This document shows, one piece after another, positions 34,066 through 46,487 of a stretch of DNA of 64,000 nt; position 1 is the first letter of the stretch, and every line of letters starts with the position of its first letter. Under the pieces are notes generated by a model. That model worked only from the letters and a program-made list of their open reading frames with translations, searched no databases and was not told the DNA's origin. Both the position numbers and the translations under genes were made by a program. Location: NCBI GenBank assembly GCA_027924585.1, contig BSBM01001436.1:1612001-1676000 (forward strand), read 5' to 3'. The DNA comes from Larix kaempferi (taxonomy: Eukaryota > Streptophyta > Pinopsida > Pinales > Pinaceae).

Positions 34066-34287
34066 TTTTTTTGTACTAGGGGAATCGACAACTGGGGACT
34101 GGGATGGTACTCATGTGACATAGGGTCCAGGGATCCAATCCCGCTACCACTATACCCCTAGGTGCACCCACACAACCCACAAGAATGGGGCATAGGTAAG
34201 CCGGGGTGATTTGAACTTGTGATCTCCATTTATAAAATGTCCTTCATATCAAGCGAATCGCCAGTTGAGCTACACCGCTCTGGGAAA
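34066..34287 (-). mobile_element. tRNA-derived SINE with 17-bp target duplication
   Basis: On the minus strand the head carries an A box (GTAGCTCAACTGG) and a B box (AAGTTCAAATC), the internal promoter of RNA polymerase III. A non-tRNA body follows (GTGCACCTAGGGGTATAGTGG, GGATCCCTGGACC) and a short A tail after CCCCTAGTAC. The 17-bp flanks TGTGCTCCTTGATAGTT (34049-34065) and TGTGCTCCTCGATAGTT (34288-34304) differ at one base. A second, more diverged copy is at 48601-48810. Length and structure fit plant Au-like SINEs. Confidence 0.88.
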
Positions 34288-34304
34288 TGTGCTCCTCGAT
34301 AGTT

Positions 34305-35099
34305 GCAAAGAGGGAAAAAAACTATTGAAAATGTTGGGTGTTGAGTACATGCCATATCATGCTTCTCAAAATTATCAAAATGCTTTATAGAGAAACATGT
34401 GGATAAAGAGATATTTCTAAAAATAAAATAAAAAGGAAAAATGGTCCTCCTAAAGAGATATTGAGGTATATGTCTATAATGTTAGGGATTCAAGGTATAT
34501 TTGATTGTAAAGAATTATCCGTGTTGCCAAGGGGGTAGAAAATGTTCAAAACACGTGCATTCATAATTTACCACAACATTATCTTATTTCTAATCAATTC
34601 TAATTATTTATGGCCCCTTGTAGACCTTTATCGTTTTGTCTTAAAATTAGTAACACTAATTAAAAAATTGCTCTCCCATATAATATTAAAGTTCCCTACC
34701 CCCAATTTTTTACCATTATACAAAAATCTATATTTATAAAATTAAATACTCCTTTTATTCCCTCAAGTAGTATTTGTTAGACTTCTATGGTGAACCCTCT
34801 ATTCATGTTGCATGACCATGTCATCCATCACACATAAGTGAGCTATGAGTTATGTGGATCCTAATGGATCCAATAACCATGAAGCACATAGAGGATAAAT
34901 GACCTAACCATGAAGCACATAGAGGATAAATGACCTAACCATGAAGCACATAGAGGATAAATGGCTTAATAAATACAAGTATGAAGTATGAATCCCTTAG
35001 TTGAGCATATCCATAGGTGAAAAGAATGAATGTCTACCTGCTTTTGAAGTATCATATTGTCACAATTGTTACCACATTTCATGGATCCCCCATTTGTGA
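34305..35099. other. Spacer with a triple 31-bp repeat
   Basis: Three near-identical units of TAACCATGAAGCACATAGAGG plus ATAAATGACC start at 34874, 34905 and 34936. Otherwise no gene is seen; a gypsy remnant begins to the right. Confidence 0.6.
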
Positions 35100-36110
35100 T
35101 CATTATTTTGAAAATGTTGACATCATGGATATAATAGTGCATTTCTTGGGTTCAATGTATTGATGAATGAAATTGTGGGTGCTGCAACTATCTATTAAGA
35201 CAATGACCTTTGAATGCTTGATATAGATGACCAACTTTAACATATAGGGAGTTTAAATATTGGTTAAGGCATGGAGGGAGATGTGGAGTTCTTCACCTAG
35301 CTATTCAAGAATAGTTAGGTGATTTCCTCTAGAGTCACACCATCAACTTCATCATTATTAATGTCCTCAAAGATGACCATAAATAAATTATGATCCTTAC
35401 ATTATGCCCTTTGAAATACTTTTCATCCCAGTTATAGTAGAGAACCTTGAGATGATGTTCCACCATTTTAACTCATGTCAGCTTGTGGATCTTGATGGGT
35501 GGAGAAGGTTGTGAAGGGGCCACAATATTTTGGTGTGGGCATGGAAAAAAATTTGTGGATTTGGATTGGGAATATGGGACAACTTGGGCATGGAAAGTGT
35601 GCTAAGAGCCTCCAAAGGTAGCAGGTTGATTCATCTCAACTTGGGATTTTATTTCCTCCTTAATATGCTTTTAAAAGTTTGTTAAATTTTGTGTTATGAA
35701 TTCCAAATGCTCAAAGTCATCAATATATTCTTCCTTGGTGGCTATTTGATGCAACTTATTAAACTAGTGTACAAAATTAGTATCTTGTATAAAGTGGACA
35801 CACATGTATTTCACAAACTACTTCCATGCAATGAATCCTCGAGAGGATTTTTATGCCATTTCCACTACTTCAAATGTTCCCAATCGAGATATACAATTCA
35901 CGTTCATTGTTTCAATATATCATCCTCTATAACATAGAGGGAAACATAGTGTTCCATTAGGTCAACCCACCTTGTTAGATTTGACCCATCAAACTTATTA
36001 TTCAAATCAATTTTAGGTAAGTTAGGTAGCATATGGGGACATGGTCATGAAAGGAGTTTCCAATACAATAGCCATCGTCGTTGACTTCCTCATCAACTTA
36101 TTTACCTAAG
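35100..36110 (-). pseudogene. Decayed gypsy gag-protease
   Basis: Minus-strand reading, with many stops and frame changes. The capsid start is KIDLNNKFDGSNLTRWVDLM followed by EHYVSLYVIEDD. The nucleocapsid region reads VKMVEHHLKVLYYNWDEKYF (first Cys of the knuckle changed to Trp context), followed by KGHN. The protease motif is VLIDSCSTHNFIHQ with Cys for Gly. The order gag, zinc region, protease fits Ty3/gypsy. The sequence is far more decayed than the elements at 18-27 kb and no RT follows; the SINE at 34 kb lies beyond it. Confidence 0.7.
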
Positions 36111-36990
36111 TTGCTAGAGCCCTCACCTAGGAAATCTTCAAGATCATCAAGCTTACTCATTTTTATCAAAATGAAGGGAGAGTTGGCTATTCACGATAGT
36201 CATGTTGGTCTACATTTTTCTCACCAATTAAGTAAGGGTCTCGATTACTCATCAGTTACTTACCTTTGTTAGAGGCTTAACCTAGGAAATCTTCAAGATC
36301 ATCATGCTCACCCTTAAGCTTTTCATTCTTATCAAAACAAAGGGAGAGTTTCCTATCTACATTTTGCCCACTATGGTTGCCACGTTCTTATTATGGATCA
36401 TGAGACCATGGAGATCGCTTGAAAGCTTATCTAAAAGCTATATCAACATAATCAATACCACATAAGGAATATGTTGAAATAAGTCACAAACAACTATAAT
36501 GACAAAGAGCTATACATTTTAAAAACTTAAACATTAACATTTTATAGAACACAACAAGCGATATCAAAAAAAATTAAAAAGACCTTAGATCAACAAGAGA
36601 GGGTTTCCTAACTCTCCTTGGCAACTTAGATAACAATTCCAATAAGGTCTAACAACCTTTGATAACAATTCTAATAACCTATTGAGCTACCCTTAGCACG
36701 TACCCTAAACAAGGCCACAATCTTTGATAACAAATCAGTTGTGCTACCCTGTAGCATGTACCCGAATTAGATAGAAGATATGGTGATGGTCTGCACTGTA
36801 TGGGCAGATGAAACTATTTGATGTTTCACGCTCTACTGCCAGAGATGGCTCCCAAGTGGTTCCAGCTTATAAGACGCCATGTTAGCGTAAGGTTAAGAAA
36901 TGTGAAATTGCGTGCCCACGTATGAGTTTGAAAATGGTCTTAGCTTTTTCAAAAGCATAAACAAATATATAAACTTTTGTCTTCACAGCC
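36111..36990. other. 5' region of the decayed gypsy element
   Basis: Probably leader and LTR remains of the gag-protease remnant. A sequence resembling a degenerate primer-binding site (complement of CTTTGATAACAAATC) occurs near 36732. The phrase CCTAGGAAATCTTCAAGATCATCAAGC appears at about 36127 and, slightly changed, at 36281, showing a local duplication. LTR ends cannot be fixed. Confidence 0.4.
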
Positions 36991-37190
36991 CACTATGATC
37001 GGCACCCACAATCTGTGCTTTGCTGAGTAGCAACTTCCATTACCCCTACAAAGAATTGGGTCGAAATGATCTTGACATAAAAAACACTTTCTCTTAAAAT
37101 GCTCTACTTACACCCACATTACACCCACATTAGATCTCAATTCCATAATCTTTGCTATGACAAGAAACGCCATCATCATCATCACCATCA
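36991..37190 (+). pseudogene. LINE 3' end fragment with (ATC)n tail
   Basis: A short plus-strand stretch ends with YTHIRSQFHNLCYD, like the C-terminus of the LINE at 32-33 kb (YTRSHFHNFFYN). It is followed by a (CAT)n tract and then (TA)n at 37190-37262 with a second CAT tract between. Consistent with a strongly 5'-truncated LINE of the same family. Confidence 0.55.
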
Positions 37191-37228
37191 TATATATATA
37201 TATATATATATATCCATCATCATCATCA

Positions 37229-37267
<39 letters not shown>

Positions 37268-37389
37268 GAGATGTAATTCTTAAAATATAGTTTACAAATT
37301 TTTATTATGAATATTTAAGAACTCAATATAGGATATATAATTCTTAAAATTTAGTTTGCTAATTTTTATTATGACTATTTACTTCTTAT

Positions 37390-38270
37390 ATATAACTTTA
37401 TAGTTTACTAATGTCAACAATAGTTAATTAAAGTTAACCATATTTCACTATAGTTATTCATAGTAAAAGAATAGTCAATGATTAACTAAAGGTCAATCTT
37501 AGTCAACCATCTTCAATTATAATTAACCATGTGATCAATTAAAATCAACTACAAAAACCAAAGTAATTGATATTCAACCACAATTCACTAAATTCGACCA
37601 TAGTTAACTAAAATCAATTGTGGTAAACCAACATCCAGTATGGTCAAGCAATAATGAACCATGGTAAACTATGGTCTAACTTATTCAACCATCATTTTTA
37701 ACCCATCTCCAACCATGGTCAATGCTAGTCAAATAGAGTTAGTGGTGCCTAACCAAAGTAAACCATAAACAACCAAGGGTCACTAAAGTAAACCATGGTT
37801 AACTAAAATCAAGAAATAGTCAACCATGTTGCATTAAAGTTGAAAATGGTTTGCTAAAGTCGACCATCCATAAACAATAGTCAACAATGGTTTACTATGA
37901 TCAAACTTGGTTAACTCTCATTTCACACCATTTGCTAGCCATGGCCAATGTTGGTCAAGCAAGTTCAACCTTAGCTAAGAAAATTCAACCATAACTTACA
38001 AAATATCAACCATGGTTAGCTAAATCCAACCATAATCTATCATGGTTCATTAAAATCAACCATGGTCACACGATAGTCATCCATGTTTAACTATGGTCAA
38101 ACTTAGTCAACCATGTTCAAACATAGTTAACCATTGTTAACTAAAGTGAACCATTATAAACCATGGTTAACTAAAGTTAACCATTATAAACCATGGTTGA
38201 CAAAAGTAAACTACAAAAACCATGATTGACTAAAGTTAACTACAAAATCAAACAACCATATAAATAAAAT
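37390..38270. repeat. Degenerate simple-repeat field, AACCATGGTTAACTAAAGT type
   Basis: For almost 0.9 kb the sequence is built of variants of TCAACCATGGT, AACTAAAGTTAACC and TATAAACCATGGTT in irregular order, with no unique segments. Unit spacing is roughly 15-30 bases. No ORF. It resembles an old minisatellite that has drifted. Confidence 0.75.
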
Positions 38271-38284
38271 TAACTCAATTCATA

Positions 38285-40545
38285 TTTGTATTTTGATTAT
38301 TCATATTTTTGTTTTTTTTTTAAACTGAAAAACTGTAACTTGTTATTAAAAAAGAATCAAAGTTACAAATGTACCCAGCATATCACCATGCATTTTCAAT
38401 ACAGAAGGGATGAAAGGTCTCCACAACATTCCTACAACAAAACTTATCTCAGGAAACTATCTCATAAGAAAAGGAATAGTACTAAGTCCATCCTGTTCAA
38501 AATCCCCAAAATACAACAAAAACAAAGTAATTCTCCAATTCTTGAAGACATAAATAGATCCAAAATCCAATATTATATCTTCAATGAGTTCTTCAAAATG
38601 TAAGTGTCCATCCATATCCCCAATGGCACTTTTGGAAAGATTTTCAGCTTGCCATTTAATTCCTGGTAAGTATGAGCAAATGAAATATTGGAGAAGTAGT
38701 AGACCAGCTAACGAATTCTAGCATACCATTGATCAAGCTTGATGACCTGTAGAGAAGAGACTCCAAAATCCCAATCAATCACTACCCATGAATCTCCCAT
38801 GATCTTGATATTAAGAATGTTCCCCTTTTCTGTGAGAACCATAATAGCCCCTAGGGGGAAAGAAGTTCATCCCTTGTGTTGGAACCATTTCCAATGCCCA
38901 TCCACATATTCACCTGATGATCCCTCTTAATCCTTAGAACCATTCCATCCCCACAAATTCCCTCCTTCTCGGCACCATCAAAAAATCCAGTAGACATATC
39001 ATCCTCCATGTATGGAATTTGTGGATCTCTGATCTTATATTTGATCCTCTCTTTAAAATACTCACGAAAAGCGCTGATGAATTTAGAACAAACATAGAAA
39101 TTGGAAGGATTAATATATTTGAAAATATACCCATTCCTCGCTTTCCAAACCGCCCAAATAGTAAAGAGAGGAAGCTCCTTGAACTTGACATTTGAGTGAA
39201 ACCACTTAAGTAAACAATCCTAAAAATCAGATAAAACCCATTCGACCTGAAGTTGAAGGAGGCCTCGAAGATATGACCAAACTGTTTTAACGAAAAGACA
39301 CTACATAGAAATATGTGAATTCCATCTTGCATAAGAGACATATTCTAGAACCGATAAATCTTATCTTAAGTGAATTGTCCCATGTGATAATTTTGTTCTC
39401 AAAACAAAGGCATAGAAAACATCTGACTTTAAGTGGAATTCACCATTTCCAAATCCAGTTTGTCCACCATCTCGGATTGAAGGTAATCTGATTAACAACT
39501 ATCGCCTCATATGCCTTTTTAGCAGTAAGAACTCCATTTGCACCATCCCAATCCCAAATCAACACATCCTCTTGACTAGTTAGTTTTATTCCAACACTAT
39601 TCATAATCATAACATAACCATTCCATTCATCTGTGACCTCCTCTAATAAACCTAAGTCATTGTCCAAGTACCAATTGGATGGGTAAGATTCAGATATTGC
39701 AAAACCCCTCACCTCTACTAAAACTTGAATATTGGCCTTACGAAGTTGAGCCAAATTAGGTGAAAATATATTATAATTACTTGCAGAGCTGATAAAGGTT
39801 TGCATACCAATGAAGAACTATATATCCCTGCCAACTTTCCATCTTAGTCATCCTCCTAAGATTGGAAAAGTTCAAGTTAAGCCTCTCCAAATTATAGATG
39901 CATTGGTAGGATGCTTTTGCGGGTCCCAAATCCACTGTGATATTGAGAAGGTTTTTATGTATTTAGTTTCAATTAATTTTCTCCACAAACCATCTCCAAC
40001 CAATCCTCTCCACAAACTTTTGACTCTCAACACCCGAATAAACCAATCTAAGTTATTTAGGCCCCATCCGCCCAATTGTTTTGGCAAAGATATACTCTCC
40101 CATGAGGTTAGATGCAATTTTGAAACTTCTGACTTCCCTGCCCATAAAAAGTGGAAAATCCTCTTCCTAATAGAGTTGATAACAGAGACAAGCATCATAG
40201 ATAGAGATAACCAGTAGACTCGAATACTTTCAAGTATAGATTTATCTAAAATGAGCATGCCTTCGAAATATAGCCACCTAAAAGTCCATTACTAATCCTC
40301 TTACCCACCTTTTGAAGAAGCCAATTCCAATATTCTTTCCTATAACAATTTGGTTTCAGAAACTACCCCAGGTATTTAGAACTACAAACCTGCTTCTCCA
40401 TATTATATGGAAAAAGTAAGGATATTTGCTTGATCGAATTCCTTCATCAGTGCAATTATACATAAACATAGATTTTTTGAGAGCTAATAGTCATCCTAGT
40501 AGCTTCGATATTTTTGTTATTTGTATAAAAAATGAACTTATTTGT
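38285..40545 (-). pseudogene. L1-type LINE ORF2, C-terminal half, with RNase H-like end
   Basis: Minus strand. Recognisable pieces in order: the thumb-region motif SSKYLG-FLKPNCYRKEYWNW and ILESIRVYWLSLSMMLVSVI. Then IFHFLWAGKSEVSKLHLTSW and LPKQLGGWGLNNLDWFIRVL, typical of plant L1 after the RT palm. A zinc-binding domain region with RWWTNWIWKW follows, then an RNase H-like part FFDGAEKEGICGDGMVLR. Stops and frame changes are frequent. The 3' end is an A run (T run on the plus strand at 38312-38322), as expected for L1. The catalytic palm and ORF1 are absent, so the copy is 5'-truncated. Confidence 0.82.
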
Positions 40546-41150
40546 AATGTACCCAAAATCCTCAATTAAATATTAGGAAAAAGGGGTATACAATTTTCTT
40601 TTTACAAACCGCAAAACCTAATTGGATTAGTTTCATAACAAAGATTAATAACTATTTATAAAATTTATACCAATTTCTATCAATTGTATTTCCTCATATG
40701 ACAAATATGTAAATAAAATTTTCTAACATGCGTTGAACTTATCTCTTGAATCCTTAACCTTGATCAAAACTTTAATCCTTATTAAGTGTAGTTAATGGAA
40801 TAAAGTCTTGTCCAATATTTTATGCTTATCCATTTAGGCATCAGGGATGATGTATTTCAAATTTCGGAAATCACATAATCGCTTTCTTACATCAATTATT
40901 CGAAAGTAACTCATTATATCAAGTAATGCAAGTTCATTGCAAGTAGGATCCCAATCTTAATAGTTAGTTCCACCTTAATAAGAATACACATCAACATATC
41001 GTAACCCAATTTATCACCTTCTATAGTATGGATAATGTATACTACAATCTCTTAGTAAGGATCACTCTCTCATTAATACTATATTCTCAATTCGATTGTG
41101 AACTAATAGTCATTAGAGATAAAGTTATTCACATTTATCCACATACACAT
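40546..41150. other. Unassigned stretch left of repeat copy B
   Basis: No gene. It may be the continuation of the 41-45 kb repeat beyond the part shared with copy A, because there is no visible boundary at 41151, but nothing in the window allows a check. Confidence 0.3.
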
Positions 41151-44100
41151 AGCTCTCTTATTCAACCAGATGCTATATGATAGCATTCCATTCCGATATA
41201 GATCAATTTGATTAACTCGGTACCATTATTCCATTATCTATACACACAACTACAATCTTATCATATTTCATATATTTCATATATAGCATTTACTTTTGTA
41301 TTATAATATTTCTATTCACAATAGCCAAACAATATCAATAGTTTATCGAGTTAATTAACAAGATAGGGTGGGCGCACAAAATTGCTCCCCAAAACAATTG
41401 AAATGGGGCTGGGCTAGTGGGGACAAAACGAAGACGTGCACGCACCTAAGGAAGCGCGCACACGCCATTAGGTTCGATACCAAATTGAGGCGCATGCGCG
41501 ATGGTGCACGTGCGAGTTTTTAGCGTGTACGTGCCCAAAAGCACATGCACTCCTGTTAAGCAAAATAAATAAATAAAACAGAGTAGAACTCGTTCTATTT
41601 TCCTTCCAATCGGACAAGATTCACTCACCGAGTGCACACACGGAGTAAGAGACCACTACACTGTAATATCCCTAATTTGAAAGTTTACCCAATTTGGCCA
41701 ATTTTCAAACCTTGGACTAGTGAAACCCCACACTGTCCCAAATGATCCCAAATGGTTTCGAATTATGTCTAGAGTGGATTGAGGTGTATTAGGAAACACT
41801 AATCCAGATATTATATGCTTGGACACTTTATAAATACTTCAACAACTTGCATTTACAACTGCATAATGAAAGGAAAAAATACTAGGAAAATCGATGTTAA
41901 AACCCCCAAGGCTAGATGACACTTTTAGCTTCCCAAATGCTACACGGCCCTCCCAAATTTCAGAACAGACACTTGGATCATATAAAGGACATCCAAAGCA
42001 ACCTAGGTGCAGCATTGATTCAGATTTATAGCTTTCTAACGCACTCTTAAAACATAAGGTTACAAACCACATTCATTGCTTGGAAATTGTGAGCAATATA
42101 GCAAAGCTTTTTACATGGAATTCTAAGCAAATGAAAAAAGGGGTCTGCATAAAATTTATGTATCATGTACAGTAAATAATAGGATTCTAAAACAACTACA
42201 AAAATCAAAATAATTCTTTTGGAAAACTGATATATAAATGCTCAAAGTTTCATAAATGTATACAAGGGCGCAACGGCTGAAAATGGTGGTTTTTGCTTGA
42301 GTTTTCTTATATGTTCCAAGGGATTTCGAGCTGTGGCTCTCATGATATGTCTATTATAGAGTTATGCAGCAAATAACATGTACATAAGGTCAAAATATCA
42401 ATCCTCCATTAGCTAGATGCAACAAGAAGTGCGCCATCAAACTTTTACATGACATTGAGAGAAAGAGGAAACTAGCTCGAATATCAATGTTACTTGGAGA
42501 AATAGTACATGAGGTGCTTAGTATTTTGAGATGTGTCTCTCATGATCTATACATTACAGATTTATTCATCCATTAACAAGTTCATAAGGTCGAAACAACA
42601 TCCTTCCATTATCTATATGCAAAAAAGAGTGCACTATCTCACTTTACATGAACATTGAGAGAAAGATATGAGAATGATAGTAGAGAATGAAGAGAGAATA
42701 TGAAATTGAACTCAGATGGGGGTTGAACCTGCATAAAAAAATATCCATGAATCTTTGTTGAGAGGTTTGAATGGCCTCTCCATATACCAACTTGGATGGG
42801 AATCTTGCACCCTCTAAATTGCTACTAAGGCAGGGAGGATGAACATCCACCGTGCAAGGACAAGCTTGAAGCTCTCCAAATTGCAAATATGCAAATAAAA
42901 AATGATCAAAATATACTCCATTTCAACTTGGCCTCCTTTTAACAACTTTAGTTGAGTCATTTACCTCCTTAGAACTCAAATTATCTCCTAATTACTCATG
43001 AAATTCGAATTAGTGGGGGTTATGACCCTTCATTGGACCCACATGGCACTTGGCTCATCTTTTGTCTCCAACTCCTCCATGAATTCGAATTGGGGAATAT
43101 TTTGGATGCTTTGGAGATGTGTAACTCCTCTCATTCTCCCTCTTGCTCTATTTTTGTCTCTTACATTGTCATAGATGTCATAGGTGTCATAGGTGTCATA
43201 GAATCTATCATAAGTGTCATAATGCTTGTCATAGTTGTCATAGAATCTGTCATTTCCTATTTTTAGCCCTATGACTCTTTCTCATCCTTCATGAATGTTA
43301 CCTCTTCCATTCCAAATCGAATTTGGGTATGGATCTATGTTTAAAGGAGGAATATTCTCTCATGTGGACCCCACATGTCCACTTATGCACCCCAAGTCCA
43401 ACTAGGACCTAATGCCACTTCATTTTGGAGCATTTAACATTTATTTCATAATTTATTGGCCTATTTTTCCACCATCAATTTAGAATATTGAATTTTCATG
43501 AGAAATTATAGACCTTGGGGTTAAATGCCAATATTTTAATTCTTCCACATAACCCTTAGGAATTGGGTAGGCCGACTTAATTATTTATCCGAAAATAATT
43601 TAATTGGGGACATGACAGTCCTCCCCACCCAAGATTGCTTGTCCTCAAGCAATTTCAAACATGGATGTTTAAGAACCTGCTTTCTTTCCAAAACTTTGCT
43701 TCCAAATCTCTGAGTAGTTGCAATCATGTACTGCAATTGTATGTTTCCAAAAGCAAGGAGATGTGGGTTTTATTTCTCATATTGATATCCCCTGTGACAT
43801 CACCACTAAACACCAAAATTTTAATTAAATCCATCAAAACAAATTTTTCACAATTACTCTTTACCTATTTCATATTTTGGAAACCCTTTCTGATACCACT
43901 GTATAATTCTTTGAAGTTGCCACTGAGTTTCCCAACTTTGTGTCTTTAAGATTCCATGAAAATTTTAGAGAGGAACCACCATGCTTGCTGCTGCACTACT
44001 CTGATTACAATCACCTTCTCAAATGGTGAATCAATCTCCCATACTACTTGTTTCCCCCAAAAATTGAAACCAATGAGACTAAAAATTATCCTAGGGTCCC

Positions 44101-45596
44101 ACTACTTGTATTGCACTCCAACAATTAGGAGTGCTCTCCAACCCATACCATCAAGAAACAGAATTCCTGGATCCCATTTCCTTGTATGCATTTTTCCAAA
44201 CATCATAAGTACAAAATATAGATCATCAAAGTACATAACAATATAATACAAATGTACATCAAGAAGGCACCTCATCAAAGAATCATGAAAGTGCTTGTAC
44301 CTCCAAGTAAGTAGACCACCATTTTCCAACTGCATACAAGCATCAAGTGACCAGTCAAATATGCTCCAATGACATAGGTGAGGAACCCATGTCCTATAAT
44401 GCTACTCCAAAAAGATGTAAGATGCATCAAAATAATCAACCATGTGTTCTTTCATCCAAGAAGTGAATGAAGAACCTACACGAAAATCAGAACCAAGTAG
44501 GGATCAAAGAAAACAATGAGCCTTCAAAGGGCTCACAGAAGTACCATTTGTGCATCCATGAATATGTGTATCATAAAAAAATAACAAAGGATGTTGCTGC
44601 GAATAATAATTTTCTCCAATCCTATATCTCTTCACCCAAGTATTGGATGAAGTCCCTCCAACATCAATTGAACTAAGCAGGGAGCAAGGAAAATCATGAT
44701 TCTTCAAGTGAATCAAGTGAACATCATAGGTGCATCCATATAGATATGTATCATCATAAGGTAACAAAGGATGCCGCTGAAAATGTAAATAAGAAAGTGC
44801 TATAATCATGCCATCATCTAAAGGAGATATAGGAGTTTTATACTCCTCATGTGGCACCATCAAAAATAAACTTTTCACCCATACTTCATTAGGATGAATG
44901 CTACAAAATATGGAAGTGTAGGATGTAGGAGAATGAAACAACTCACCCAAATGATAAAAAAATGCAAAAGTGTCATCATGTGAAGGCTCCATAAGGGTAG
45001 GATCATGCACCTCCCTCAAAAATGCAAAAATTTCCTCATAGGTTGGTTCCAAGGTAGTGGAATCATACACTTCTTGAAAAAGTGTGTAACCATTTCCAAG
45101 AGGCAACTCAAGTTCCTCTTCCACCACAACAAGTGCTTGGCTCTCATCAAAACCATCTTCAAACACATCAAGAACATGCAAGATGCCATGTTTCTCATGA
45201 TCCATCATGTCATGAGAATCCTCCAAGCAATCTACCATTTGAAAATCTGAAACATAGGAGGAAGAACAAGTATCTTGCAACCTATCAAGAAGTTGCTCAT
45301 TTTGCATTTTGAGCTTATTAATACCCTCATTATTCTTCAAGTATGGTCCACGTAACCATTCATTAATATCAATTAAATTGTTTCTATCAAAAAGCAAATA
45401 CATGAAATTACCTTTGATGTTGCACATTGCTCATTGAATCTTCTCCATCTCTTCAAGGAAGGATGGATCGTTCAATGAAGAAACTCTCCAACAAGAATTT
45501 GACACCAATGCTTGAGTGTCATAGAGTATGATAAGGGTCTCTTGGATCTTATTTTCATTCATCTTTAATGACCCTTCAAGAAAAAGAGGATCTTCA
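41151..45596 (-). mobile_element. Gypsy-like repeat, copy B
   Basis: Second copy of the repeat at 9379-13752, same orientation, with mostly single-base differences and small indels. It has the same parts: a GC-richer segment, an LTR-like interval (41662-43617, about 1.96 kb), a polypurine tract GGGTGGGGAGGAC, and a non-pol ORF. It extends about 100 bases further than copy A, to a CACTA-like terminus at 45597. No pol genes are present. Confidence 0.65.
43635..45590 (-). CDS. Non-pol ORF of the gypsy-like repeat, best copy
   Basis: A 307-codon frame (44504-45427) is uninterrupted, and the reading continues on both sides with only a few stops, giving a protein of about 600 residues. Parts in order: QETLIILYDTQALVSNSCWR, NDPSFLEEMEKIQ, an in-frame TGA at 45434 (AGA in copy A), MCNIKGNFMYLLFDRNNLID and a short coiled coil (INKLKMQNEQLLDRLQD). 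The middle is acidic (EEVYDSTTLEPT-like and FAFLREVHDPTLMEPSHDD), and two similar Cys/Tyr/His blocks follow (DDTYLYGCTYDVHLIHLK and YDTHIHGCTNGTSVSPLK). The tail includes GKQVVWEIDSPFEKVIVIRV. No known domain is recognised. It sits between the missing pol and the 3' LTR, where some gypsy lineages carry an accessory ORF. Confidence 0.55.
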
Positions 45597-46025
45597 CTAG
45601 TACAAAATGAGGAATTAATGACTAAAAAAATGACTAAAATTCGACTATAAACGACTATTTTTGAGTCGGTGACTAATAGTAGCGAATTTTCACTATCTTA
45701 TAGCTAGTCGTATTTCACCAGTCATTAATTGGTTGACTTATTAGTCATTGACTTAGTCATTGATAGTCATTGATAGTCATTGATTTAGTCATTGATTGCC
45801 ACAATTAATGACCAAATATACGACTAAATAAACTACTAGATGATAGCATAGAACAATAGAGACATCCACCATTATACAATTGAAGCTAAAACGTAGAAAA
45901 ACAGAGCCATCCACCATTATACAATTGTCCACTAAGACCCATAACAATGTTTTTGAAGGGGATATCTTGGTTGTATATGGACCTGCTCAGAATCAAAGTT
46001 ATAATTCCCCTGTAAAAACAAATAT
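45597..46025 (+). mobile_element. CACTA-like left end with subterminal repeats
   Basis: Starts CACTAGTACAAAATGAGG. The following 250 bases are rich in short direct and inverted repeats of AATGACTAAA and TAGTCATTGAT, as in CACTA subterminal regions. No matching right end (TTTTGTACTAGTG) was found, so the element is incomplete or interrupted. Confidence 0.5.
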
Positions 46026-46487
46026 TTGGTGGATAGAAATGGCCTCATGACAATAACAACCACCATAAATGATAACTTGATCTATCGTTTTGGCAGTCAC
46101 ATATTTCCTGGCAGAATCATTGAAATCATTGGATTTGAACTAAAACAAAAGGGCCAGTATGATTGTGGAGATGCAATATTCCCTATGAAAATATTGCCTG
46201 ATAGCATAATAGAGCCAATTGAACAAGTATGTAAAGTACGCTCTCTGCCACCATATATGACAATAAATGAGCTTGTCACATTTGACGAATCATACGATGT
46301 TGGATCTGTTGCAGCGATTGTCTTCAGTTGTCAATACAACGACAAGAAACTGGATTTATTCATCAGAGATGTGAAAACAACACATGATTTCGCAGTTGTG
46401 AACTTCATTTTCCTTGCACATTTTTGTTATTTCTTACCAATTTCTTTTACCTTATTCAAACTCATTTCCTTTTTCCCTACTTTCTAG
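46026..46487 (+). CDS. Unassigned ORF, possibly OB-fold-like fragment
   Basis: 153 codons, of which the first about 125 look like real protein: FGSHIFPGRIIEIIGFELKQ, DAIFPMKILPDSIIEPIEQV and SVAAIVFSCQYNDKKLDLFI. The C-terminal 28 residues are Phe/Leu-rich and probably intron or non-coding sequence read through; a donor-like site may lie near 46395. The alternating pattern and IRDVKTTHD recall RPA-type OB folds found in plant replication proteins and Helitrons, but no zinc ribbon or other proof is present. It lies just inside a CACTA-like end, so it may be captured sequence. Confidence 0.35.
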   Translation: MVDRNGLMTITTTINDNLIYRFGSHIFPGRIIEIIGFELKQKGQYDCGDAIFPMKILPDSIIEPIEQVCKVRSLPPYMTINELVTFDESYDVGSVAAIVFSCQYNDKKLDLFIRDVKTTHDFAVVNFIFLAHFCYFLPISFTLFKLISFFPTF

